NCBI GenBank assembly: GCA_018003315.1
Contig: JAGNEJ010000047.1
Coordinates: 1 to 37,017, forward strand
Source of the DNA: Verrucomicrobiales bacterium
GTDB taxonomy: Bacteria; Verrucomicrobiota; Verrucomicrobiia; Verrucomicrobiales; V1-33
Length of the DNA: 37,017 nucleotides
Direction: 5' to 3'
Position numbers and translations under genes: made by a program. A model generated the notes under the pieces. That model made no database searches, was not told the DNA's origin, and saw nothing but the letters and a program-made list of their open reading frames with translations. Below are positions 17,435 to 29,648 of the stretch, in pieces (within the stretch, counting starts at the first letter, position 1; every line of letters starts with the position of its first letter).

Positions 17435-18595
17435 TCAGCCCTTGCCGAAAAAGCGCTTGGCTTTTTGCAGAAAGCCCTCGGTCAGCGGCGTATTCTGCTG
17501 GCCGACGGATTCAGCGAAATGGCGGAGTTTCTCCTTCTGGTCCGCATTCAGATTGGTCGGCACCTCGACGCTGACCCGCACGAGGAGATCGCCGTGGGAC
17601 GAGCGATTCAGCACCGGCATGCCCTTTCCCCGCAGCCGGAACAGCGCTCCGCTCTGGGTGCCGACAGGAATTTTGACCGCTGCTTTTCCGCCCAGCGTGG
17701 GCACGGAAAGCTCCCCTCCGAGCGCCGCGGTGACAAACGGCAGCGGCGCTTCGCAGTAGAGGTCGTTGTCATGGCGTTCGAAGACATCGTGCTCCCGCAG
17801 ATGGATGATCACATACAGATCCCCGGCCGCTCCGCCGCGGAAGCCAGCCTCGCCGTTGCCAGTGGAGCGCAGCCGGGCTCCCTCACTGATGCCGGGGGGA
17901 ATGCGCAGAGTGATGCGGGTGGTTTTTTCCGTTCGCCCGTCCCCATGACAGTCGGGACAGGGGTCGGAAATGATCTGTCCGGTGCCCTGGCAGTCGGGAC
18001 AGGCCTGCTGTACCTGAAAAATTCCGCGGGTGCTGATGACTTGCCCGTGCCCCCGGCAGGTGGGGCATTTTTTCATGCCGTGCCCCTTTGCGGAACCGGT
18101 GCCGTGGCAGCGTTCGCATTCCGCAGCCCGTTCCAGTTCCAGTTTTTTTTCCGCACCACCGGCTGCGTCTTCCAGGCTTATTTCCAGGTCATAACGCAGG
18201 TCGCTGCCGCGCATGCGGCCGCTGCTGTCACGCTGTCGTCCTCCCAGAAATTCCTCGAAAATGCTGGACATGCCTCCGCCGCCCATGGCCCCGCCAAACA
18301 CCTGCCGGAACATGTCGAACGGATCCACCACCGTGCCGCCCTGCGCAGCTCCGCCCCCCGCCCCTGGGGCAAAAGCAGCATGTCCATAACGGTCATACGC
18401 GGCACGCTTCTGTTCGTCACTCAGGATGCCGAACGCCTCCCCGACTTCCTTGAATTTCTCCTCCGCCTCTTTGTTGTCCGGATTGCGGTCCGGGTGGTAC
18501 TTCAGAGCCATTTTCCGATAGGCCTTCTTGATGTCCTCCTGGCTGGCACCCTTGTCCACGCCCAGAACCTCGTAAAAATCGCGTTTTTTGGCCAT
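17435..18595 (-). CDS. dnaJ: Chaperone DnaJ
   Basis: The product has 386 residues. The J domain carries HPD at residues 34-36 ([12 protein letters not shown]). A Gly/Phe-rich linker follows (about 75-125), then four zinc-finger repeats: CERCHGTG (about 160), CPTCRGHG (177), CPDCQGTG (199) and CPDCHGDG (213). The C-terminal substrate-binding domain begins at about 225 ('[20 protein letters not shown]'). It is a full-length type I Hsp40 that stimulates DnaK ATPase and delivers unfolded proteins. It sits 11 nt downstream of grpE, forming a grpE-dnaJ operon. dnaK itself is not in the window. Confidence 0.97.
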   Translation of the reverse strand: MAKKRDFYEVLGVDKGASQEDIKKAYRKMALKYHPDRNPDNKEAEEKFKEVGEAFGILSDEQKRAAYDRYGHAAFAPGAGGGAAQGGTVVDPFDMFRQVFGGAMGGGGMSSIFEEFLGGRQRDSSGRMRGSDLRYDLEISLEDAAGGAEKKLELERAAECERCHGTGSAKGHGMKKCPTCRGHGQVISTRGIFQVQQACPDCQGTGQIISDPCPDCHGDGRTEKTTRITLRIPPGISEGARLRSTGNGEAGFRGGAAGDLYVIIHLREHDVFERHDNDLYCEAPLPFVTAALGGELSVPTLGGKAAVKIPVGTQSGALFRLRGKGMPVLNRSSHGDLLVRVSVEVPTNLNADQKEKLRHFAESVGQQNTPLTEGFLQKAKRFFGKG

Positions 18596-18606
18596 GTGAA
18601 TAATTG

Positions 18607-19185
18607 CTAGGCAGAGGCGGAGGTGGTGGCCACGACCACGGAAGCGGGGCGCAGCAGGCGGTCGCGCAGCCGGTAACCGCGGCGTTTCTGGGAAAGGATG
18701 ATTCCCTCCGGTGTGTCGGCGGAAGGTTCCTGGGAAACGGCATCGTGCACATTGGGATCGAACGGAAGGCCCACCGCAGGAATCTCCTCCACGCCCTGCT
18801 CCCGCAGAAAGTCCTGCAGTTGTTTATGGACCATGCTCATTCCAATAAATACGCTGGAAGTCTCGCTTTCCGCGCGGGCCGCCTGCAGTCCGAACTCAAA
18901 ATTGTCGAGCACCGGCAGCAGCGTTTCCAGCAGGGCACTGTTGGCAAAACGCACGGCTTCCTGACGTTCTCTGGCCACCCGCTTGCGGAAATTGTCCAGT
19001 TCTGCGGCAGCGCGCAGCGCCACTTCCTTCCAGTTTGCTGCCTCCAGCCGCGCCTCCTCCAGTTCAGACATCCCGGTTTTGTTGGCGGTGGCGGGCGGTT
19101 CGCCGGACTCGGGTGCGGTGGTTTCCGGTGACGGTTCCTTCGCGGGATCCAAGTCTCCAAAAACGGATGAGGGGTCGTTCTCCAT
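18607..19185 (-). CDS. grpE: Nucleotide exchange factor GrpE
   Basis: The product has 192 residues from ATG 19185. The acidic, Pro/Glu-rich N-terminal 45 residues are probably disordered. A long helix follows ('[20 protein letters not shown]', '[20 protein letters not shown]'). The compact C-terminal beta domain contains the family pattern '[18 protein letters not shown]' and '[20 protein letters not shown]'. It exchanges ADP for ATP on DnaK. It precedes dnaJ by 11 nt. No CIRCE-type inverted repeat is visible in the 177 bp upstream, so HrcA control is not indicated. Confidence 0.95.
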   Translation of the reverse strand: MENDPSSVFGDLDPAKEPSPETTAPESGEPPATANKTGMSELEEARLEAANWKEVALRAAAELDNFRKRVARERQEAVRFANSALLETLLPVLDNFEFGLQAARAESETSSVFIGMSMVHKQLQDFLREQGVEEIPAVGLPFDPNVHDAVSQEPSADTPEGIILSQKRRGYRLRDRLLRPASVVVATTSASA

Positions 19186-19362
19186 GGTGGTCGATTTGCA
19201 GTTCTGGGGGGTTTAATCAGGGGCGACACTTTACCCCATCTGCCCAGCATTCAAGTGGGCACATTCCGTGACATTTTGACGCCATTTTCACAGGCGGATT
19301 CCACCGCAATCGCACGCGGGAGTTCCCCATGCAGGCCCTCGCTTTTAACCGCGGCAGTCGGC

Positions 19363-21570
19363 TCAGCGCCCGACCGCCAGGCGCACGCTGATGTTCGCCA
19401 CGGAAACCCGTCCGGCATCATCCATCGCCTGCAATTCATAGTCGCCAACCAGGGGAAGCCAGGGCAGCGGTTCGGCAGGGGGACTGGCGCCGAGGTATCG
19501 GCTGTCGGCAAACCAGTGAATCTGCCGGGTACCGGGGGCGGCGTTGGCCTGGAGCAGGAGGCGGTTTTGCTGGGGAGCGTTGGATTGCACGTAATATGTG
19601 AGGGCCGACTGTGGACTGAGAATTCTGGGTGGCGGGCCGTTGGAGGCAACGGGAGGCAGCGCCAATCCGCTGACGGCAGCGGGAGGGGCGGCTCTGGGAA
19701 AGCCGGCTTTGCGAAACTGAACCAAGCGGTCCGCAGACCAGACTTCCACCACCTTGCCTTCCACCAGTTGGTGCACCTGGCAGGAGGTGATCGGAGAAAC
19801 CCCGCCGACAAACCATCCACCGCGGCAGTGCGGACAATGTTTTCCTGCGAGATCCCCGGACACCGCGCAGACAGAGACTTGAACCACATCCGGAGGACGC
19901 GATTCGGCCAAGGGGCGGGCCGAAAGTCTGAGTTGGGCAGCCGTTTGCCAGAGCAGGGGAGCCGCGGTTTCACGGGCGAAAAGCCCGGGCATGCCGTGGC
20001 CGTCGAAATGACCAACCCACACGCAAAGCACCCATTCGCCCAGGATGCCGCAAGCCCAGGCATCGCGAAAACCGTTGGACGTTCCAGTCTTGCAGACCAA
20101 TTCCGGCGGGGCTCCTGGTTCCGTGCTGCGCAGCGCATTCATGACCAGCCAGCAGGCCGCAGGCGAGAGCCGCCCGCTCCCGGGCGAGGCGAGTTCCGCA
20201 TAGAGCCGGGCCAATTCTTCCAGACTCATCTCCGTCGCTCCGATGGCCAGCGCCAGGCCGGAGCTGCGCTGCGGCAAATCCACTCCGGCAGACCGCAGAA
20301 ATGCCTCCAGTCCCCCGTTCGGCAAACGCCAGGCGAGGTCCACCGCCGGCACGTTGCGGCTCAGCCGCAATGCCTCGCTCGCGGCAACGGGGCCGAGAAA
20401 ATCCCGATCGCTGTTTTCCGGATTGTAGCCGGAAAATCGCTTGGGGGCGTCATCCAGCAAGGTTTGCGGCTGGATGAGTCCGGCATCCAGCGCCAGGGCG
20501 TAAATGAACGGCTTGAGCGTGGATCCCGGCGAACGCCGCGCCCTGACGCCGTCAACCTGACCGGAAATCGCTCCGTCATGAAATCGAGCCGATCCCACGC
20601 TGGCGCGAATTTCCCCGCTCGGAGCGTGCAGCAGAATGGCGGCGGCATTGCGCAGTCCACGGGCCTGCCAGCGGTTCAGAAAATCACGGATCGAGTGCTC
20701 AACGAGGTGCTGCTGCGTCAGGTTGATGGTCGTTGCAACCGTCAGCGCCCCGGCATTTTCCCGCAGGCGACGGCGCGCCAGATGCGGAATTTCACGGGGA
20801 ATCGCCGTCGGTTCCAGATGGAATTCCGCATCCAGTTCGTTGGGCGGCTCGCCGCGCACGGCCCGCAGCCGGGTCATGAGCCGAGCCTGCGCTGCCGCCA
20901 GCAGTGCGTTGCCGCCCGGCTTGGGCCGACGGGTCCCGGGGCTTTGCGGAATGGCGCTGAGGCTGGCCGCCTCCCGCAGCGTGAGTTCCTTCGCAGATTT
21001 CCCGCACCACCGAAAACTCGCCGCCCTGGCACCTTCCACATTCCCCCCGTAAGGTGCCAGCGTAAAGTAGGCGGCGGCGATTTCCTGTTTGGAATAGTGA
21101 CGCTCCAATTGAATGGCCCGGAACATCTGCGTCAGTTTTCCTGGAATGGACCGGGTATTCAGGCGCCAGCGCAGTCGGCTCAGTTGCATGGTCAGCGTGG
21201 AGGCACCGCCCAGCTTTTGTCCAGACACCACGCCCCAAACCGCCCGCAGCAGCGCCTTCGCATCCACCCCGCGGTGGCTGAAAAACCGCCGATCCTCCAT
21301 TTCCATGGTGGCCTCCAGCAGTTCGGGTGCGATCTGATCCATGCTGGTCGGCAGCCGCAGCATGCCGTCGCTGGTGGTGGTGAGGAACACCACGCTGCCG
21401 TCGCGGTCCAGCACCGTCCGTGAATACTCCAGATCCGGCGGCAGCAAATCCGGCTTGGGCAGCCACCCATAGGCCAGTGCCAGCACTGCGCACAGCACAC
21501 CGAGCCGTTTCAGCCAGCGTAGGGAGAAACCGGTTAGGCGCTGGCGCCTGGATTGAGCAGATGCGGGCAT
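19363..21570 (-). CDS. pbpC: Penicillin-binding protein 1C
   Basis: The product has 735 residues. An N-terminal basic stretch is followed by one membrane anchor (about 23-37). The glycosyltransferase (GT51) domain at about 50-230 has catalytic E92 in EMEDRRFFSHRGVD, 'GGASTLTMQLSR' and 'KQEIAAAYFTLAPYGGNVEG'. The transpeptidase domain has SxxK at S350-TLK353 (GSTLKPFIY), SRN at 404-406 and KTG at 494-496 (CKTGTSNGFRDAW). The C-terminal part (about 650-735) is the PBP1C-specific beta domain ('IHWFADSRYLGASPP', 'LPWLPLVGDYELQAMDDAGR'). All catalytic residues are present. It acts in the periplasm on peptidoglycan. It lies 3 nt after the alpha-2-macroglobulin gene; this pair is conserved in many bacteria and thought to join wall repair with trapping of proteases. 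Confidence 0.95.
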   Translation of the reverse strand: MPASAQSRRQRLTGFSLRWLKRLGVLCAVLALAYGWLPKPDLLPPDLEYSRTVLDRDGSVVFLTTTSDGMLRLPTSMDQIAPELLEATMEMEDRRFFSHRGVDAKALLRAVWGVVSGQKLGGASTLTMQLSRLRWRLNTRSIPGKLTQMFRAIQLERHYSKQEIAAAYFTLAPYGGNVEGARAASFRWCGKSAKELTLREAASLSAIPQSPGTRRPKPGGNALLAAAQARLMTRLRAVRGEPPNELDAEFHLEPTAIPREIPHLARRRLRENAGALTVATTINLTQQHLVEHSIRDFLNRWQARGLRNAAAILLHAPSGEIRASVGSARFHDGAISGQVDGVRARRSPGSTLKPFIYALALDAGLIQPQTLLDDAPKRFSGYNPENSDRDFLGPVAASEALRLSRNVPAVDLAWRLPNGGLEAFLRSAGVDLPQRSSGLALAIGATEMSLEELARLYAELASPGSGRLSPAACWLVMNALRSTEPGAPPELVCKTGTSNGFRDAWACGILGEWVLCVWVGHFDGHGMPGLFARETAAPLLWQTAAQLRLSARPLAESRPPDVVQVSVCAVSGDLAGKHCPHCRGGWFVGGVSPITSCQVHQLVEGKVVEVWSADRLVQFRKAGFPRAAPPAAVSGLALPPVASNGPPPRILSPQSALTYYVQSNAPQQNRLLLQANAAPGTRQIHWFADSRYLGASPPAEPLPWLPLVGDYELQAMDDAGRVSVANISVRLAVGR

Positions 21571-21573
21571 CGC

Positions 21574-24500
21574 TTATTCCCTGGGCAGGATGATCAGTTT
21601 CCCCGCGGCTCCGTTGGCCCTGACTTTGGCATCGTACATGTCCTCGGCATACGGGGGCGGGACCACGAACGTGCCGGCACAGGTGGGGCGCATCGCGTAT
21701 TTCAGTTCCAGTGAAGCCTCGGGTTGCAGGCCGAAATAGATCAGCGCCCGGTCCTCCCTGACATCGATGTAGTCGGTCCCCACGCGGGAGGCCAACCCGG
21801 GGCGCAGGGAATCCGGCTCTCCCGGCGGAGCGAATTCACCCCCCCCGGTCAGCATTTCCGTCAGGGCCAGGTTCGGCAGGCTGGTCCGGGTCAGATTGCG
21901 AATCTTCAATTTCGCAAACAGCGTTTCGCCCAGCTTGCCCTGGGTGGCCGGCTTGTCCTCGGCATCCACCACTTCACGCAGCACCTCGATGTGCATTGAG
22001 ATCGGTTTGTCAGGAAGCTGGCGGGCGAAGCCGGTTTCGATGGTCTGATACCAGGCGCCCAGCCCCGGTGGTGCGTCGGCAGGAAAGAAGAACCGGGCCA
22101 TGCCTTCCGGCAGCCTGACCTTCAGTTGACCCGTCGCCGGTTCCGCCAGCACCTTGACTTCCTGGCCGGTCACCGCCGCAATGCCCGCCTTCACGCCGCT
22201 GTCCGCCGCGAGATGCGCATAGGCCTTCAGGGCCTGGATGCTCCATGCCGCCGAAAGCGTGTGAAAGTCCGCCTGTTCAATCATCTCCGTGAGCGGCTTC
22301 AGGTCTTCATAGCTGAGCGTTCTCGCAATTTCCGGAAAATGGCGGCACAGAATGGTGAAAGCGGTGGCTTCGCAGGTGAGTTTGCTCGTGTAATACCAGG
22401 ATTCGGCGGCATCCTGGAATGGCTGCGCCAATGGTTGTTTGAGCGCGGCACGGTGCGCCTGGATCAGCGGCGTGGCGGCGCTTTCCTTCTTCAGAAGCCG
22501 CCAGATGGAAGCCAGCCAGGCAGCGGTGGTATCGCGATGCCACAACTCCTTTGGAACTTTCGCATCCAGAAAATCCTGGAGCTTGAGCGCATAATTGGTC
22601 GTTACCTCCTCATGGCGCGTCAGGAGATAGATGGACGCCGCCCGCATTTCCGCCTGCCAGCGGGTTGTCCAGTAGTGTTTGCGGCCCTGGCTGTCCGTCC
22701 ATGGCTCCGCCACCTTGGCGTCCGCCATGAAGCGCAGCCGGCGCAGCGTGGCCTGGTGCAGCCGGGCGGGCACGGGCAGGCCGCTCGCCTGTGCTTCCGT
22801 TAGGAAATGCCCCACATAAACGGTGAGGTAGTCGAACCCCTCCTGCTCATCGGTGGCACCCCAGTAGCCAAAGCCTCCATTGGCCCCCTGGCGACGGGCG
22901 AGCTGATCCATGGTGCTGGCAATTGCCTTGGCGGCTTCCGCCTTGTCCAGACCGAAGTTGGCATCGTCCTTCAAAACCAGCCACGGCCAGGCCCGGCTGG
23001 TGATTTGTTCCGTGCAGCCGTGGGGAAATTCCCTGAGGTAGGCGGACAAGCCATGAGCCAGCCCCAGCGGCGTGGTCGAAACAATCGCCTGCCGTTCCGC
23101 GAATTCCTGAAACATCGGATGCTGCACCGCAACATCATGCGAACCGTTGCGGAACCATCCGCTCTGCACGTTCGCCGCCCTAGCCACACCGGGCCGCACG
23201 CTGAAAGAACTGCGCGACTCCTGTCGGCCGGTGCCGCTGGAGGCGGTGAATTTCAGCTCCGCATTGCCCAAGGCTTGGCTGGCGCGGCAGCGGTAGCGAA
23301 GGGTGCCTTCCTTGCCCACGGCGATGGTTTGCGCTTCCGGTGCCGCCTCCAGGATTTCCACTCCGCCCTGCGGCTCCGCCCGCACGCTGACCTGATCCGT
23401 GGCAGCGGCTCCTTCCAACTGATTGGCCACAGTCACGGAAGCAGTGAATTCATCCCCCGGCACCACAAACAGCGGCGCGGTTGCGGTCAGAACAAAATCG
23501 CCCTTCACCGTGGATTGTTTCTGCCCCACTCCCACGGAGTCCGGCGTCACCGCCACGGCCATGATTTTCAACCGGCCCGCGAAGTGTTCCGGCACGTTGT
23601 AAAACACCTCCTTGCGCTCCGGCCCGCAGGGCACAAATCCGCTCCAGTAAACCACGGGAGCATCGCGGCGGCGCTTGAAGGGGTTCAAGCCAAGCTGCAG
23701 CGTTGGAATTCCCGAACCATCCCCGCCGATGGCCAGGGACTTGCGCAGCAGCGTAAACTCCGGCAGCAGCACGTCCAATAATTGATAGGTCGTGGTTTCA
23801 AGGGCCGCCGCGGGCAGGAGTTGCTGCAGCGGATCCGGCGCCTGGTATTTGCTGACGAGGTGGATCCCCTCATCGACCGCCCAGATCACGACCTGGCCGG
23901 GCTTGGGCGCGGCGTAGCCAATGGCGAGCCGCTCGCCGGGCCTCACCCGTTCGGGGGAATCCAGCGTCACGCTCATTTCCCGCGCCCCCCGGGCAGCAGG
24001 CACAAACGCCACGCCGCTGGCCAGGGGATTGAAAAACACATCCGGGGAATCCAGTGCCCGCGCCATCACCACATGCACATAGGCGCCGCCCTCCAGATTT
24101 GCCGGCAGCTTGATCCGCTGCACGGAAGACTTGGTGTCGCACTGGAACCACGCTTCAGCCAGCACCGCATCCCGCTCCACGGTGATGAGGCCCGCGCCAG
24201 TGAACGGCGTTGTCAGGGAAAATTCCAGCACCTCGCCGGCCAGCCATTTCTTTTCGGGAAACTTGATCTCCAGTTCTCCGCTGCGCTCCAGATCCCGGGA
24301 GGCATCCCCTTTTGCCGCAACGAAGAATGGAATGGCACAGAGCGGCTGCCCGGCGGCATTGCGGAATTCGTAGCGGAATCTTCCGGGCTTGTCCAATGGC
24401 AGGGCCAGCGGCGACTCTGCAGCCGGAAGGCTGATCCTCACCGATTCCAAAACCTCATCGCGCAGCTGTGATTCATAGGCCAGGCTTCCGTTGCCTTGTT

Positions 24501-27500
24501 TGGTCAGGACTGACTGGTGCTTGGTATGAATCAGCACCCTCGTCAAATCCGGCACTGCGACCGGCTGGGCAGCGGGATCAATGGCCAGCAGACTTACGGC
24601 AACGGGCTCCCGGGCATTCAGGTAATTCAAATTCCGGTCCGCTTTGTGGCCGATCAGATAGGTCTGTCGGGAGACCAGGGTGCTCAGCTCGGTCCGCACG
24701 CCCCGGCCGCCGTCTGCTTCAAAACCCTCCAGTTCCACGCTGGCCAGCAGCATGGGTGCGGTGTGCGCCTCCAGGCCCGGCATGATTTTCGCCTGGCCGT
24801 GTTCATTGGTTTCAGCGGATTCGAGTTCCACTTCCTTGGGCTCGCGGTATTTCTCATCCGCCATGCCGAACTGCCAGCCCGGCCACCCGGAAAAGCTGGG
24901 AGTTGCCGGAACCAATTTCATTTTGGCGGCGACGCGGCGTTTGGCGGCTGGAATGCCAAACAGCGTGTCCAATTGCACGGCAACAAAAAGGCCGTCGGGC
25001 GAGCGCCAGCCTCCCCTTTCGCCTGGCTGAAACTGGGCGGTGATCTTCAAGCGGTCCGGCTGGAATTCCTCCACCCGAACGGTGGTGCCCCCCAGATAGA
25101 GCGTTCCCTCATTCGCTGGCGCATTGGCTGGCTTCGGACGCTCCACTTGAACCCGCCATCGACCGGTGGGGGCGGTTTCGGACGTGGGGATCGTTTGTGA
25201 AAACACTCCGTCGGAGGCCAGATTCAGCGGGTAGCGGCCCGCAACGTCCTGTTTCGCATTGATCACCACGACTTCCAGCGGCAGACCGGTCAAATCGCCC
25301 CGCCAGTCGCGCTGGCGCACGATGCCGCCAAGGTAAATCGATTCCCCCGGACGGTAAATCCCGCGCTCGGTGAAAAGCGCCGCGGTCAGGGCCGATTTTT
25401 CACTGTAGGCAACCCCGCCGACATCGAACCGGCTAACATCAAGCTGCCGCTCGCTTTTTGCCCAGGGAATGAAGGCCAGATCATCCCCTTTTTTCGCAAC
25501 CAGGACCACCGGCGCTTTTTCCCGCGCCAAGCCCCGGAGAGAGGGCAGCTCCGCCTTTCCACTGGCATTCGTTTTGGCGGTCTTCAGCACGGATCCATTC
25601 ATGGATAGCACGGAAACCTCCACTTCGCCCACCGGACCACGGTGGCTGAATGACTGCACGTAAATCATCCGCTGGCCGTCCGCCGCCTCCTTCATGATGA
25701 GGCCGAGGTCCGTCACCAGAATGAACCGGCGGTCACGCGTGCGGTCACCCTGTGGATACATTTGGTCTTCCCCGGACGACGCTTCGTATGCTTCCTCCTC
25801 CTCGTCGGAACGGTAATCAGGGGTGGTTCCGGCGAGGGGGATCCAGTCCCTGTCTGGCGATCCTTCCTGCGCGGCACCATCCGCAGGCGTCCTGGGCCGC
25901 ACGCCTTCCACCGTCAGGTAAAACAATCCGTTGCCGGGCTCCGCGCCAGGCTGTCCGCGGGACAGCAACTGGCCAAAATCGCAGGAGGAATAGTTCACGG
26001 CATATTCCCCGTTTCGAACGATCGGCTGCACGAACTGTTCGAAACTGGAAATGTTTTCAAAACCAAAACTCCCGCGGAATACGGGGGATTCAAAACTGCC
26101 CCGGGTTTGACTAGCCAGATGGTTGATCTGCCCCGGCTGCACCCGGGCGATTGTGTAGCGCAGGTGATCCAGGCCCCGCGATTGCACGCTGATTTTTCGT
26201 TCTCCGTTCAGGGCCAGCAACCCGCCCCGGCCCAGCAGTTTGGCTTCCTTCGGAATGTCAGGCAAAACCACAACCGCCATGAAATCCTCCGCGGTCAGGA
26301 ACCCCCCGGGACCAGCGGTGTTCTTGACAACTTTCAGGAACACCTTGCCGCCTTTCTGCTGCGGCACCCGCAGCGCCACCCCCGCTTCCATGGGAGGAGC
26401 GTCCGCCACGGCGATTCGTTCCAGCGGGAGTTTTTCGGATTTTGTCAAGATTTCATCGGTCACGTTTTCCCTGCTCCAGGCAATCGGTCGCTGGTATTTG
26501 TCCCTGAGTTCCGGCGGAAGTTTCCACGCCTCGACTGTTTTCGAAAATGCCGCGGTCTGGGCCGGGATGCTCAGGCTCAGCAGGATCACCTGTTCAGGAT
26601 CGCCCTCGGGGGTTTTTCTCAGCCTGGCATCGGCAGCATCCACAAAGAAATTGGAATGCTTGCTGTAGGCGGTGAGTTTCGTCTCCCAGGGTTTTCCGGA
26701 AGCTTGTCCGCCGGTCTTCGCCGTTAGCCCTGCGCTGAAACTGAACAGAACCAGATCTTCCTTCTCCAAGGGCTGCATCACCGGTGAGCGAAGAAAAAAG
26801 CGAAGCGGATTTTTCGGATCCGCAAGCACCTGAGGCTGGCTGCCAGGCTGGAAAATCTGACTGCCGGTGACGCTGGTCACCGAAAAATGCCGCTGCACTT
26901 CCTCCAGGGAAACGGGTTGGTAAAAGATGGCGGTGGTAACGAGCTGTTGCAGGGTGGGCGCAGCCGGATCAATGTAAAAATTCCTTTCCTGAAATTGGAC
27001 GCCGAGTCCTGGCGCGGCGATGGATTTTCCGAAATCGGAATCCGCCGCCACCTGGCAATCCGCCGCCAGCAGCCCGGTGCCGACTTCGAAGCGGCAGTCC
27101 CCCGGAGGCAGCCACCCGGCCGCTGGAAAAAACAGCAGACGGTCCGCTTTTTCCCATTTCCATGCTCCCGCCACTTCGGGAGTCATGCGCACGGAACCGG
27201 CCGGGACGGATTTTCCCACTTTGTCCAATGGAGCAGCCGGGCCGGAAAACTGAATCAAGACCGCGGGGCCGCGGACCTGCTGCGTCGCCTCATTCCAGTC
27301 CGGGTTTGGCAAATGAATCTTCGCCTGTACCGTGCGCACCGGTGCCTGGGAAAGGTCCCGCACTTCAGGTTTTGCGTTCGGTGCGGCCGCTGGTGGCGTC
27401 TGTCCAGACCCGGCTGCCGTCAGCGAGAACAGTGCCGCTGTGATTGCGGCGAGAAAGATTCCGCCCGGAAATCCAGCGGACGATGAACAATGGATTGGAA

Positions 27501-27507
27501 TGGCCAT
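21574..27507 (-). CDS. Bacterial alpha-2-macroglobulin (thioester type, YfhM-like)
   Basis: The product is 1977 residues, longer than the roughly 1650 of E. coli YfhM. It begins with a signal sequence (hydrophobic about 16-34, GGIFLAAITAALFSLTAAGS) but has no lipobox cysteine, so it is probably soluble in the periplasm rather than a lipoprotein. The macroglobulin domains run through the first 1300 residues. 'YRPGESIYLGGIVR' and 'DRLKITAQF' are typical MG3/MG4 elements. The reactive thioester CTEQ is at C1498 (EFPHGCTEQITSRAW), inside the TED helical domain (NGGFGYWGATDEQEGFDYLT). These proteins trap proteases covalently after bait-region cleavage. An acidic insert (SDEEEEAYEASSGEDQ) lies at about 565-580. 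The gene is followed directly by pbpC. Upstream it faces rearranged accessory DNA. Confidence 0.94.
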   Translation of the reverse strand: MAIPIHCSSSAGFPGGIFLAAITAALFSLTAAGSGQTPPAAAPNAKPEVRDLSQAPVRTVQAKIHLPNPDWNEATQQVRGPAVLIQFSGPAAPLDKVGKSVPAGSVRMTPEVAGAWKWEKADRLLFFPAAGWLPPGDCRFEVGTGLLAADCQVAADSDFGKSIAAPGLGVQFQERNFYIDPAAPTLQQLVTTAIFYQPVSLEEVQRHFSVTSVTGSQIFQPGSQPQVLADPKNPLRFFLRSPVMQPLEKEDLVLFSFSAGLTAKTGGQASGKPWETKLTAYSKHSNFFVDAADARLRKTPEGDPEQVILLSLSIPAQTAAFSKTVEAWKLPPELRDKYQRPIAWSRENVTDEILTKSEKLPLERIAVADAPPMEAGVALRVPQQKGGKVFLKVVKNTAGPGGFLTAEDFMAVVVLPDIPKEAKLLGRGGLLALNGERKISVQSRGLDHLRYTIARVQPGQINHLASQTRGSFESPVFRGSFGFENISSFEQFVQPIVRNGEYAVNYSSCDFGQLLSRGQPGAEPGNGLFYLTVEGVRPRTPADGAAQEGSPDRDWIPLAGTTPDYRSDEEEEAYEASSGEDQMYPQGDRTRDRRFILVTDLGLIMKEAADGQRMIYVQSFSHRGPVGEVEVSVLSMNGSVLKTAKTNASGKAELPSLRGLAREKAPVVLVAKKGDDLAFIPWAKSERQLDVSRFDVGGVAYSEKSALTAALFTERGIYRPGESIYLGGIVRQRDWRGDLTGLPLEVVVINAKQDVAGRYPLNLASDGVFSQTIPTSETAPTGRWRVQVERPKPANAPANEGTLYLGGTTVRVEEFQPDRLKITAQFQPGERGGWRSPDGLFVAVQLDTLFGIPAAKRRVAAKMKLVPATPSFSGWPGWQFGMADEKYREPKEVELESAETNEHGQAKIMPGLEAHTAPMLLASVELEGFEADGGRGVRTELSTLVSRQTYLIGHKADRNLNYLNAREPVAVSLLAIDPAAQPVAVPDLTRVLIHTKHQSVLTKQGNGSLAYESQLRDEVLESVRISLPAAESPLALPLDKPGRFRYEFRNAAGQPLCAIPFFVAAKGDASRDLERSGELEIKFPEKKWLAGEVLEFSLTTPFTGAGLITVERDAVLAEAWFQCDTKSSVQRIKLPANLEGGAYVHVVMARALDSPDVFFNPLASGVAFVPAARGAREMSVTLDSPERVRPGERLAIGYAAPKPGQVVIWAVDEGIHLVSKYQAPDPLQQLLPAAALETTTYQLLDVLLPEFTLLRKSLAIGGDGSGIPTLQLGLNPFKRRRDAPVVYWSGFVPCGPERKEVFYNVPEHFAGRLKIMAVAVTPDSVGVGQKQSTVKGDFVLTATAPLFVVPGDEFTASVTVANQLEGAAATDQVSVRAEPQGGVEILEAAPEAQTIAVGKEGTLRYRCRASQALGNAELKFTASSGTGRQESRSSFSVRPGVARAANVQSGWFRNGSHDVAVQHPMFQEFAERQAIVSTTPLGLAHGLSAYLREFPHGCTEQITSRAWPWLVLKDDANFGLDKAEAAKAIASTMDQLARRQGANGGFGYWGATDEQEGFDYLTVYVGHFLTEAQASGLPVPARLHQATLRRLRFMADAKVAEPWTDSQGRKHYWTTRWQAEMRAASIYLLTRHEEVTTNYALKLQDFLDAKVPKELWHRDTTAAWLASIWRLLKKESAATPLIQAHRAALKQPLAQPFQDAAESWYYTSKLTCEATAFTILCRHFPEIARTLSYEDLKPLTEMIEQADFHTLSAAWSIQALKAYAHLAADSGVKAGIAAVTGQEVKVLAEPATGQLKVRLPEGMARFFFPADAPPGLGAWYQTIETGFARQLPDKPISMHIEVLREVVDAEDKPATQGKLGETLFAKLKIRNLTRTSLPNLALTEMLTGGGEFAPPGEPDSLRPGLASRVGTDYIDVREDRALIYFGLQPEASLELKYAMRPTCAGTFVVPPPYAEDMYDAKVRANGAAGKLIILPRE

Positions 27508-27676
27508 GAGAACCTTAACGATGCCGCAGCGGTGGTTCTTTCAGTTTTCGATTGTTTCCTGCAAAATTTCCCCGTCCAATTGCCTCGTTCAGTGCGTGGC
27601 GGCGTAGCGCAGGAGCATGAGCGACTGGCACGCACAGCGGGCACGGAATTCGTCTGGAAAGCCGGTTGTTCGAATC

Positions 27677-27883
27677 TCACAGCGTCTCCAGATGGATTGC
27701 GAGGCCCGCAGGCGAGTGAATCACTACGCCCCCGATGGTTTGGCCGAAGAACGTGCCGGAACGCACCGCGTCGCCCGTGAACAAAAGGTCGCACCGATGC
27801 TGGATGGCCGCGGCCAGCACAGGCCGGTCTTTGGTCGGCAGCCCCGGGCGAGTTCTGTCCGCATTGGGCCGCTGGCTTTGCCG
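27677..27883 (-). pseudogene. C-terminal fragment of a PIN-domain protein
   Basis: About 69 codons on the minus strand end at a proper stop and read GLPTKDRPVLAAAIQHRCDL, then LFTGDAVRSGTFFGQTIGGV and VIHSPAGLAIHLE. The pattern 'KDRPVLAAAI...(D)LLxTGD...FG...GV.I.(S/T)PA' is the C-terminal half of PIN-domain ribonucleases (VapC-like). The N-terminal half with the first catalytic aspartates is gone. The frame continues upstream into the repeat unit that begins at 27887, so the gene appears to have been cut exactly where the duplicated unit starts. It is most likely non-functional. Confidence 0.6.
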
Positions 27884-27886
27884 GAT

Positions 27887-29648
<1,762 letters not shown>

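Noticed and set aside
19186-19362. CIRCE operator or heat-shock promoter before grpE
   Set aside because: No TTAGCACTC-type inverted repeat was found. A short TGCCCA/TGGGCA pair is too weak to call.
19255-21423. 722-codon plus-strand frame opposite pbpC
   Set aside because: Antisense shadow of a gene with all PBP1C catalytic motifs.
27598-27690. Possible tRNA ending in GTTGTTCGAATCTC with a D-arm-like TAGCGCAGGAGC upstream
   Set aside because: The T-arm stem does not pair beyond one base, no anticodon stem forms and the acceptor ends do not match. Chance similarity or a relic too decayed to name.
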